Source: Clytia hemisphaerica (lineage: Eukaryota > Cnidaria > Hydrozoa > Leptothecata > Clytiidae). From it: a stretch of DNA of 64,000 bases. The position numbers were made by a program, and so were the translations under genes. Below are positions 40,185-49,651 of this stretch, in pieces. The notes beneath the pieces were generated by a model that saw nothing but the letters and a program-made list of their open reading frames with translations, made no database searches and was not told where the DNA came from. How positions within the stretch are numbered: the stretch's first letter is position 1; each line of letters starts with the position of its first letter. The stretch spans positions 62,001 through 126,000 of the forward strand of contig CACVBU010000713.1 of the NCBI GenBank assembly GCA_902728285.1, given 5' to 3'.

Positions 40185-40966
40185 CAGGGCCGGCGAAACC
40201 GGGGGGGCTAGGGGGGCTATAGCCCCCCCACTTTTTTGCAAAAAAAAAGAAAAAAAGAGAGTGAAAGAGAGGGTGAGAGAGAAAAAAGAAAAAATGAAAA
40301 AGAAGAAACGTGGTGACGTTTCTCAAAAACAACAATCTTTCTTTGCTCCACATCCATAAGATCTAACGGATAAACTTGATGAAGAGTTGGTAGAGAGTTT
40401 GTGTCGACTCGAGTGAATCGCTTTAATTACTTTGGACAATTTTAATCTTTGATTACTGTATGCTTACTGCCTGTTAAAAGCATGCATTAAGTCTAATTTT
40501 ACTTACGAATTTTGAACATGTAAAAGTCCCGCTTTATTTACTTATAGGTTTCATTTTGTTATTACAGTTGACGCTCTCTAATTCGATCTTCAAGGGGAAT
40601 TGGATTTTCATCGAATAAGGGAGCTTATCGAATAAGGGAGCGTCGTTTATGAGGGTTTCATTTTGACAGGGACTTTACATTTCATCGAATAAGGGAGCCT
40701 ATCGAATAGTAGAACGTCGAATTAAAGAGCGTCAACTGTATATAGTAGTATATTCTTTGGCGATTATCAGTATAAAAAGACACCTAACTTCTTTGATTTT
40801 TTCATTCCAATAACTTCATAAAAATTAAATTTAGGCCGATTCTAAGCTAATGTAGAGTACCATAATTTCAAAAATTTTCCGGCCCGTCGGCCCCAACCAT
40901 GGTGGGGCCTCTTTAGTCACTATATCATTTAGCCCCCTCACTTTTAAAACCGATTCGCCGGCCCTG
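40185..40966. mobile_element. hAT-like element (CAGGGCCGGCG termini) in the satellite
   Basis: Starts CAGGGCCGGCGAAACC and ends GATTCGCCGGCCCTG. Both flanks are satellite sequence, with TGCAT on each side (unbroken monomers read CTTGCATGCATT). CAGGG...CCCTG tips with CCGGC are common in hAT elements, which normally duplicate 8 bp; only 5 bp is clear here. Near each end lies an AGCCCCCCCACTTTT-like block. A smaller MITE is nested at 40565-40738. No transposase frame. Confidence 0.78.
40565..40738. mobile_element. TA-type MITE (CAGTTGACGC), nested in the hAT-like element
   Basis: CAGTTGACGCTCTCTAATTC on the left and GAATTAAAGAGCGTCAACTG on the right, flanked by TA at 40563-40564 and 40739-40740. 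The interior has repeated TCGAATAAGGGAGC words. Same family as 2109-2209 and 20637-20765. Confidence 0.85.
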
Positions 40967-43345
40967 TGCATGCATTCTCGACATTAGGAATAAGTTTTGA
41001 ACGAGTAAAAACAAAAATCAAGGGCACTTACAGATATGGAGTCTTTTTCCGTAAAAGTCGCCAAATCTGTTTTTGGTCTTTGGTGATCAAACTTTCTTTT
41101 GCAACTGATTTATTTCAATGAAAAATTAAACTTCAACCCTTTGGCAAGCATTCTAGACATTAGGAATAAGTTTTGAATGAGTATCAACAAAGATCAAGGC
41201 AAATTACAAATATGGCGTATTTTTTCGTAAAAGTTGCCAAATCTGTTTTTGGTCTTTGGTGATCAAATTTCCTTTTGCAACCGATTTCTATCAATGAAAA
41301 ATTAAACTTTAAGCCTCTTGAATGCATTCTAGACATCTGGAATAAGTTTTGAGCGAGTAACAACAAAAATCAAGGGCAATTACGATATGGTGTCTTTTTC
41401 CGTAAAAGTCGCCAAATCTGTTTTTGGTCTTTGGTGATCAAAGTTTCTTTTGCAACTGATTTCTTTCAATGAAAAATTAAACTTCAACTCTTTTGCAAGC
41501 ATTCTAGACATTAGGAATAAGTTTTCAACGAGTATCAACAAAAATCAATGCAAATTACAGATATGGCATATATTGTCGTAAAAGTCGCCAAATCTGTTTT
41601 TGGTTATTTGTCATGAAAGTTCCTTTTGCAACTGATTTCTTTCAATTGAAAATTCAATTTCAACCTTTTTGCAAACATTTGAGACCCGCTCAATAAGTTT
41701 TGAACGAGTATCAACAAAAATCAAAGCAAATTACAGATATGGCGTATATTTTCGTAAAAGTTGCCAAATCTGTTTTTGGTCTTTGGTGATCAAAGTTTCA
41801 GTTGCAACTGATTTCTTTAAATGAAAAATTAAACTTTAACCCTCTTGCAAGCTTTCTAGACATCCGGAAAAAGTTTTGAATGAGTTAGAATAAAAATCAA
41901 GGCAAATTACAGATATGGCGTATATTGTCGTAAAAGTCGCCAGGTCTGTTTTTGGTCATTTGTCATGAAAGTTCCTTTTGCAACTGATTTCTTTCAATTG
42001 AAAATTCAATTTCAACCCTTTTGCAAACATTTGACACCCTCTCAATAGGTTTTGAACAAGTATCAACAAAAATCAAGGGCAATTACAGATATGGCGTATA
42101 TTTTCGTAAATGTCGCCATTTCTGTTTTTGATCTTCGGTGATCAAAGTCCCTTTTGCATTTCATTTTTTATATGAAAAATTAAACTTCAACCCTTTTGCA
42201 AATATTCTAGACATTATGAATAAGTTTTGAACGAGTAACGAACAAAAATCAAGGCACATTACAGATATGGCGTATATTGTCGTAAAAGTCGCCAGATCTG
42301 TTTTTGGTTATTTGTCATGAAAGTTCCTTTTACAACTGATTTCTTTCAATTGAAAATTCAATTTCAACTCTTTTGCAAACATTTGAGATATTCTCAATTA
42401 GTTTTAAATGAGTAACAATAAAAATCAAGGCAATTACAGATATGGCGTATATTTTCGTAAAAGTCGCCAATTCTGTTTTTGGTCTTTGGTGATCAAAGTT
42501 CCATTTGCAACTGATTTCTTTCAATGAAAAATTGAACTTTACGCTTCTTGCATGCATTTTAGACATGTGGAATAAGTTTTGAACGAGTAACAACAAAAAT
42601 CAAGGGCAATTACAGATATGGTGTATATTTTCGTAAAAGTCGCCAATTCTGTTTTTGGTCTTTGGTGATCAAAGTTCCATTTGCAACTGATTTCTTTCAA
42701 TGAAAAATTGAACTTTACGCTTCTTGCATGCATTTTAGACATGTGGAATAAGTTTTGAACGAGTAACAACAAAAATCAAGGGCAATTACAGATATGGCGT
42801 ATATTGTCGTAAAAGTTGCCAAATCTGTTTTTGGTCTTTGGTGATCAAACTTTCTTTTGCAACTGATTTCTTTAAATGAAAAATTAAACTTTAAGCCTCT
42901 TGCAAGCTTTCTAGACATCCGGAAAAAGTTTTGAATGAGTTAGAATAACAATCAAGGCAAATTACAGATATGGCATATATTGTCGTAAAAGTCGCCATTT
43001 CTGTTTTTGGTCTTTGGTGATCAAATTTCCTTTTGCAACTGATTTCTTTCAATGAAAAATTAAGCTTTAAACCTCTTGCAAGCTTTATAGACATCCGGAA
43101 AAAGTTGAATGAGTTAGAATAACAATCAAGGCAAATTACAGATATGGCATATATTGTCGTAAAAGTCGCCAAATCTGTTTTTGGTCTTTGGTGATCAAAT
43201 TTCCTTTTGCAACTGATTTCTTTCAATGAAAAATTAAGCTTTAAACCTCTTGCAAGCTTTATAGACATCCGGAAAAAGTTGAATGAGTTAGAATAACAAT
43301 CAAGGCAAATTACAGATATGGCATATATTGTCGTAAAAGTAGCTA

Positions 43346-44432
43346 TCCGCTAAGGAATTCTCGTCCTTTATCCAGCTCCGCTATGTAATAACCGAAGTCA
43401 ATAAATGACCCATCAAAATTTAGATTAATTTTTCTTCTTTCCAATGGAAAATGATTGGTTCCTTCAAAAAATTTATACCTAGAAAAAATTAAGTTTAAAG
43501 ATATCACCCGATATCTAAAATCCTTGTTCCCACATGTGCTGGTTAAAACAATATCTCTGTTCGACAAACTACAAGACTAGGTATTGTTTTTCTCCCACTA
43601 AACCTTTCTAATTTTTGTCGGTATTTATTATACGGTGATGAAAGCTTGACTTCAATTTCAAATTAAACTATAGTCCTTTCTGTCGTTGAATATATCCATG
43701 AATCTGGAAGGTTCAGTGGTGCGTTATTTTAGTCTACTACAATCATAGCTCTCTCTCCACATCACATTTCGTTTTACTATTTCCTTTCTTCTTAGTCTAT
43801 TACCTCCGGCGATATAACTTAAGTTGCTAGCGGAGGGAGGGACTATATTAACGTTTAGTTGTGTTTTGTAGTATGTGTTCGTAGTATACTCTGCGTTTAT
43901 GGTTCAATAAAGAAAAAAAAACAGGGCCAATTTAATCGTATTTATGCAACTTATCGTATGTTCCTTAGACACGTGATCCATAATGGCATGAAACATGTAA
44001 ACGAGGCTGAAAACGATTTCAGAATGATGATCAGTAATGCTCTCTTACGTGAAATTTGTGGTACAAAGGATGTGAGTTCCTTTATCAAAAATCAGCAACG
44101 CAATTATGTTTCTCATGAATTGAAATGCTAAAATGTTTACTTTCAATGATGATAGTTACGCCAGGAGAGGCCAACCAGTTATGGCCATGCTAGAAAATAT
44201 AATGGTTTATAAGCATTTGAGCCTAGATGGCTTTTGAAACTTTGCAATGAAAAAAAAAGCTTTAAGTGTATTTATATTTTGATATCTTTTGGTGATCATT
44301 CATTCTGTTTTTACCACACTCTGCTCTAAAGGGATATGGCGAATGTGTGATCTGACCTGGTTGTTCAGCCATTCAGAACTGCGTTGCTTCTTGTTTGAAA
44401 ACGAAAGCGAAAGCAACTTTTAATGTACTCTT
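43346..44432. other. Intergenic sequence with a possible coding remnant
   Basis: Sequence right of the satellite. It includes the frame at 43859-44131, described separately. Otherwise no supported feature. Confidence 0.4.
43910..44131 (+). pseudogene. Possible LINE reverse-transcriptase C-terminal remnant
   Basis: The open frame reads FNRIYATYRMFLRHVIHNGM, and later GTKDVSSFIKNQQRNYVSHE. The segment IKNQQRNYVSHE resembles the tract after the RT thumb in RTE/craniate-type LINEs (I.KQQ..Y..H). It is short and lacks the RT core, so this is a tentative reading. Confidence 0.3.
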
Positions 44433-44649
44433 GGGTACCTAATAGCCGGGGGGTTGGAAAAAATCTCAAATCTTAATAAGCGGGGGAGTTGGAATAAAAA
44501 TGTCCTGGGTGGAAAATTTTCGAAAAGGAGGCTACTACAGAATTAGGGCAAAAGAGGGAACTTGCAAAAAATTTTCCCTAAAATCAATAAGCGGGAGGGG
44601 GTTGGAATAAGAAAACTTAATTAGCCCCCCCCCCGGCTATTAGTTACCC
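44433..44649. mobile_element. Inverted-repeat MITE (GGGTACCTAATAGCCGGGG termini)
   Basis: Left end GGGTACCTAATAGCCGGGG, right end CCCCGGCTATTAGTTACCC. The interior has three spaced AAGCGGGGG-AGTTGGAATAA blocks. Target duplication not clear. Confidence 0.75.
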
Positions 44650-44869
44650 GAAAGTATTGTTTTGTATATGATTGACAGTTGATAATGATGCGATTGTTTT
44701 ACTCTAGTCAATCAGTACACTCAAAAGCTCATTTCATATTTATCCCAAATCTAAATGAAAAGATGAAAAAGATAAGCACCAACCTGTGCATATTTTCTTA
44801 CGGAGCCATGGTCTTTAGAGTGAATACGTGCCATGCGCGAAGTATCAGAACCTGTGCGGAGATTATATA

Positions 44870-45095
44870 CCGGGTGTCCCAGAAAAAAGGAGTCTCCTCG
44901 ATCTCCTCGATTGTTGACCGAATGTTTTAGCATTTGGGCCATAACCTTTGATTTAGTTGACCAAATTTGACAAATGGCCCCTCAAAATTCAAGTTTATTC
45001 TTCTTCTTTCAGGGCCAAAAGATTGATTGTTTAACAGTCAATAGAACTCGAGAAAATTCACTTTAAAGAGGGGGACCTTTTTCTGGGACACCGGG
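44870..45095. mobile_element. mariner-like MITE (CCGGGTGTCCCAG termini)
   Basis: CCGGGTGTCCCAGAAAAAAG on the left and CTTTTTCTGGGACACCGGG on the right, flanked by TA at 44868-44869 and 45096-45097. The tips fit Tc1/mariner. At 226 bp it has no transposase. Confidence 0.82.
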
Positions 45096-45574
45096 TATCT
45101 CTGACCTTTTATGTCGAGACGGATCAGCGTCTTTTTTCAAAACTTGTAATCTACAAAAGCCTTGAGGAATCAAAGTCGGGGAGTTTAGAGTCACTCAGCC
45201 AAAATGGGTTATAGTTATAGTATATTTATTCGATATCTGATAGTGTAGCAAATTAGCTTAAAATTTATTTTGAATTGTAGCTTGTTGTAGATGTTTTGTG
45301 ACGGACGGCACAAATCGATGCAAAATCATGCGATGAAATGAAATTGGAAAATTGATTTGTATAAAGATATTATTAATAATTCAAGAAATCCGAAATTTTA
45401 CAAATGCAATCTGAGATGAGGCTGAGACAAAATCTACTTGCTTTTATAAAAAATATGTGCTATAAAAAAAATTCATGCGAGTTTCAAGTAGAAGTGTATC
45501 GTCTAGTAGAAGTGCAATTTCCCTTCGTTTACTTTGATGAAGAGGTACCTTCCCAGGGTACCTTGTATATTGTT
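45096..45574. other. Short intergenic / 3' flank of the ubiquitin-dioxygenase gene
   Basis: AT-rich sequence downstream of a leftward gene. No repeat or gene recognised. Confidence 0.4.
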
Positions 45575-46528
45575 TCATATGTTGTCGTCCATTGTAGCTA
45601 ACATACTTTGTAGCATATTGTTTGAAGCTAGATCGACTATATTTTCTGTTGTGCCACCCAAATCATTAGTAGGTTCGACCACGAACAATACATAACGTAC
45701 GCCGCTGATCAATCTTGACACGCCATGCATTTCTTTGGTATGGATAGATAACGTACCGGCCGGTCGGCGAGGGACATACAAACCTAGATCCTCAGTATAA
45801 AAACATAATCTACCTCCCTTATATTCCCTGTCGTCATTCAATGTATACTGAACGGTTGCCCTAGAATAATACCCATCTACGTGCCACGGTAAACAGCCAT
45901 CAGTTGGAGCTGTTCGTCTCAGAACAACTTTTAGATCTTCTGGGGGTTCTGAATGGTGCGACTTCAATTTTGCTTCTATTGTATTTGAACCTGTGATTTT
46001 CTGCAGTGAACCGTTAGGTAACAGGATTTTGATGTCTTGACGTATAGAACCTGGTTTTCCTTGGATTTGTTGTAAGGAGAATACACAATCAGCCACACCC
46101 ATCAATTTTCGTTTTTCACGTAAAGCAAGCATCTTAATCCCTGTATGCTCAAACTTCAGTGTAGAATTTTCAAGATAGCCTTCGCATTCACGCATTTTCT
46201 TTTTCAATAACTCTTCTGATATTTCAACACTGTCCACATCACCTTTCATCAGAAATGCAATAAGGGGGTCACTTATATCATATTCGGAGAAGTTTGAGAT
46301 CATTCCTCTCAATCGTAAAACCAAATGAAGCGTTGATGCATCTTTAATTCCATAATAGCTCAATGTTCGACCAGATTCCAGCTGTTTACCAGCGAAAACC
46401 AATCGTTGTATTTCCACTGGAGTTCTTTCTTTTTCAAAGATCATTTCTTTGACGTCATCGACTTCGTTTCTTGGATTCACACTCAAAGGAATCGTTTTGC
46501 CAGTTAATGTTTTAATAAATATCTCCAT
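45575..46528 (-). CDS. Ubiquitin / 2-oxoglutarate-Fe(II) dioxygenase fusion protein
   Basis: A 317-residue single-exon protein. Residues 1-75 are ubiquitin, about 63% identical by my count to canonical ubiquitin. K6, K11, K27, K33 and K48 are kept, I44 is V, K29 is M and K63 is D. The C-terminal LRLRGG is LRLRGM, so the diglycine needed for cleavage or conjugation is lost and the domain should stay attached. Residues about 80-190 are an unassigned linker. Residues about 195-285 are a prolyl-4-hydroxylase-like 2OG-Fe(II) core: WHVDG gives H216 and D218, MHGV gives H268, and R278 ten residues later fits the 2-oxoglutarate-binding position. The iron triad and cofactor Arg look intact, so activity is likely. 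The substrate is unknown. An AG (TTCATTCAG) lies 15-20 bases upstream of the ATG and could be a splice acceptor for a 5' UTR exon. Confidence 0.9.
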   Translation of the reverse strand: MEIFIKTLTGKTIPLSVNPRNEVDDVKEMIFEKERTPVEIQRLVFAGKQLESGRTLSYYGIKDASTLHLVLRLRGMISNFSEYDISDPLIAFLMKGDVDSVEISEELLKKKMRECEGYLENSTLKFEHTGIKMLALREKRKLMGVADCVFSLQQIQGKPGSIRQDIKILLPNGSLQKITGSNTIEAKLKSHHSEPPEDLKVVLRRTAPTDGCLPWHVDGYYSRATVQYTLNDDREYKGGRLCFYTEDLGLYVPRRPAGTLSIHTKEMHGVSRLISGVRYVLFVVEPTNDLGGTTENIVDLASNNMLQSMLATMDDNI

Positions 46529-46636
46529 TTTATTTCACTTTACCTGAATGAATCAGCTCTACTACATTTATGATTACGGAATCATATCTTAGTGAAGAGA
46601 GACAGCTAAAGAAGAGGATCAGCTATTCCAGCGGGA

Positions 46637-46863
46637 ACTTCCAAAGATATCGACAGACGATTTGCACTGACATACACAGCCTTCGGAAATTTAAACAAGA
46701 ATGTTTGGTCAAACAGAAACTTACCTATGAAACTTAAAACGAGACTTCTTCATGCCCTTGTTTACCCCATAGCTACATACGCTTGTTCTACATGGACACT
46801 CGCTAAGAAAGACTTCAAGTGTTTGAAAACAACTGTCTTCCAAAATTACTTAGGTTTTTTGGA
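46637..46863 (+). pseudogene. RTE/L1-type LINE reverse-transcriptase thumb fragment
   Basis: The + strand reads TSKDIDRRFALTYTAFGNLN, then NLPMKLKTRLLHALVYP and ATYACSTWTLAKKD. This is the conserved segment after the RT core in many LINEs (R...A...F.KL...W....K..LL.A.V.P...YG.E.W). The RT catalytic core is absent, so it is a truncated relic. It starts about 110 bases upstream of the ubiquitin-dioxygenase ATG, in the opposite orientation. Confidence 0.75.
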
Positions 46864-47795
46864 GAAAAAATTAATTGCATTTTGTTGAAGTGACAAGAAA
46901 CCAACCTCTTGGCAGCATTTTCCACAGACAGTCAACAAGTTCGTTTAACATTATATGCCTCTAGTATTAACTTAAATATAACCTTCCCTCTTTTCGTTTT
47001 ATCATTAAAAATGCATTCCTGCTGATTCATAATGAGCATCTCAAGAAAAAGTATTAATTGAAACCCTTAAAATACCCTTTATTATTTATTATTGAGTTTA
47101 GAGTATTCATTTAATCAACCCCAGTCTTTCAGTCATAATAAGGGAATATAAAAGAGAGCTCTTTTTCTAGCCTACTCTCAGGTCCCTAACAAATAGAGCC
47201 CACGTTTAATTTAAGAATTGCAATGGTTTACTAAATCCATTTAGACAGGTACGAGCCATGAAGTATCTTATCCATTTGGTGGACTAACTTTGTTGGGGTT
47301 TTTCTTGTTTCTTATGGTAATACTAAGATTTTATATGATGATAAGATGACTGTGACGGGATAATATTTAGTTTATGTTTCTACCATACCCCACTTTGTCT
47401 CAATTTTTTGTATAACATACCATTGCCATAACGTTTATCTTATGGGAGAAAAAGGTGGTAGGGGTGAATTTTACCCAACAAATAAGATAAATTCTGACTA
47501 TTTTTTGTTCATAGAGCACGTAGATCAACCAAATTAGCTTTTGCATCACCCTTTTAAGTGAGATATAATAATAAAGTATACAAACCTCGCATTTAACATC
47601 GAAATCGTGGTTAGCGGATGGTCCTTGTGAAAATACCGTCACCTATGAAATGGAAGATTTGAAAATATCAATGGTTTCTCCCTTAAGTTTTATAAATGGC
47701 CAATGACGGTGTATAGAAAAAGTCAAAATAAAATTTTCAGAACCGAACAGACTTTTATATTACGTAGTTATAAGCTTTTGAAAGATATACATGTT
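46864..47795. other. Intergenic sequence
   Basis: No supported gene or repeat. A few short chance frames occur on the minus strand. Confidence 0.4.
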
Positions 47796-48729
47796 GGACC
47801 TACCCCGGTGGGGTGGAGGTCCTATAAATGAACCTGTGTTCGTTCGTTCGTTAGTTCGTCCCGTCCGTTCGTCTGTTACCAACTTTTCTCGGGATTGAAT
47901 CATAGGAATCTTTTGATTTTTGGTACAAAGGTGCAAAATGGTAGTGGCCAAAATGTGACGGAGCCCGATTTTCGAAAAAAAGTTTTTTTGGACCAATTTG
48001 GGCCAAAAAACGGCTAAAAAACGGGTTTTTTGGACTTTGTGAAAAAATGGATCATTAATTTTTTTTGCTCATGAGGGCTTACTTTTGAAGAATATGTGTG
48101 TTTAGACAGGAAATTTCGGTTGCTTGGCGTGTTTTTATAGAAAAACTGGCCAAATTCATTATTTTTTTATAAGCAAATTATCAATTACTTAGGTATTAGC
48201 TTTTCTCGAGATTGGCGCTTTCATTCTTTATGATTTTTTGCACAAAGATGCATAACTATAAACCCTTGAATGTGACGGAGCCCGATTTTTGAAAAAAATG
48301 TTTTTGGGCAAATTTGGGCCAAAAAACGGCTAAAAACAGGTTTTTTGGACTTTGTGAAAAATTGGATCGTTAATTTTTTTCTGATTTTTTGCATGAAAGT
48401 AGGATACCATCATAAGTAAAAGATGGCTCAAGCAGATTTTTGCAAAAAAAATTTTTGGCTCAAAAAACGCATGTTTATCTATAAGAATCACTATTAATAA
48501 GCCTACATCAATGTTCTTAGTCAAATTACTCAATTTTTTTATGAGATAGATGTTTTTTTGCTCAGAAAGTCTTGAATATGAAAGAATATTTCAAGAGTAT
48601 GAAATTTTGGTTTCTAAACGTTTTTTTATAAGAAACAAACGATCGTCACTATTTGTGTTCTGAATGATTGTTTAGGTCACGTCACGTAGATATCAATTAT
48701 ATGTGTTAAATGCATAACCAGGTAGGTCC
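47796..48729. mobile_element. Probable repeat element with GGACCTACC tips and internal ~318-bp duplication
   Basis: Short inverted tips GGACCTACC and GGTAGGTCC bound a region with two head-to-tail units of about 318 bases (near 47878-48196 and 48197-48480). Shared blocks are GTGACGGAGCCCGATTTT, AATTTGGGCCAAAAAACGGC and GGTTTTTTGGACTTTGTG. A TTCG-rich stretch (GTTCGTTCGTTCGTTAGTTC) follows the left tip. The short tips make the element boundary tentative. Confidence 0.55.
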
Positions 48730-49651
48730 ATAAAAGTATCACTTGTTTTTTTTATAAGCAAGTGTATGTATGCCCCTTGGTCAGGCTCGTGTATGCTTAA
48801 GTTCTTAAAGCATCCAGGCATAGCTTATGCTTATTATATGCTTATGAATCATGCCTTTGATTCACCCCGAGCCAAGTTTTTAGTGAAATTTCAGAAATTT
48901 TGTAAAAATTTGTTCAGATTTTGGGAGCAATGGAATGTAGGTAGCCGTGGAATGTCTTTTTTTACTTGACCTCGACCAAACCTTTTTTAAACAGATAAAA
49001 AATCTCAACTTGAAAAATATTCCAGACTGACATATATGCTTATGTTATGCGTAGGAATTCTGCAAATCTGAGCCTTCATATGCTTGCAAGCGTTATACTT
49101 ATTAAAAAAAACCATGTAAATTCTTTCAAAGTATACGTACCTTGCGTGTGATGAATTCTTTGGGTTTCAAAAATCCACTTAAAATTACGATTGTAACAAA
49201 TGGCTTAGAAAGGGATAGAAGTCGTCAATTTTGGGCCCAATGAGTCTAGAAGTTTGTAGTCACAAACCAAATGGAGAAAATAAATTGCTATTCGATCGAC
49301 CCTGTTGGTTTCTATTTTCGCACAGAATAAAATGAAGATTCAATTCAAAACCCATGTATTATCAGTCATCAAAAGATATCAAAAATCAGAAAAATGTAAA
49401 ATTCCCTAAATCTTCCAGCGCGCATGGATCGGAACGTAAAGGCGGACGAGAGATTTGATAATTACGGGACGTTAATGACGTTAAAAACAAAAAAAGAAGT
49501 GACGTCAAATAAAAATATCCTGTTCACATTTTCAAAAACATTTTAAAGAGATTCAGTTTTGGATTTAAACCCTGGTCAGTGCATACAGCTTTTTGTATGT
49601 CCTGATTTTGATTGTTATATAAAGTATAATAGCAAAGTATAATTGTTAATA

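Larger units (their letters stand above)
39034..43345 (+). repeat. About 176-bp satellite array, interrupted by two elements
   Basis: Monomers carry the landmarks CAGATATGGCGTATATT, GTCGCCAAATCTGTTTTTGG, TTTTGCAACTGATTTCTTTC and AAGTTTTGAACGAG. Landmarks recur every 174-177 bases (near 41031, 41207, 41385, 41560, 41734, 41910, 42088, 42263, 42437, 42613, 42789, 42966, 43139, 43314). Two monomer types differ in the middle: A has GGTCTTTGGTGATCAAA and B has GGTCATTTGTCATGAAAG with TTTCAATTGAAAATTCAATT. The array is broken by insertions at 39183-40066 and 40185-40966. Minus-strand open frames within it (60-125 codons) are artefacts of the repeat. Confidence 0.95.

Noticed and set aside
41184..43268. 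Series of minus-strand frames of 60-125 codons with similar peptides (KFNFSLKEISCK)
   Set aside because: They follow the 176-bp satellite monomer and its periodicity, have no consistent start or splice context and end at monomer differences.
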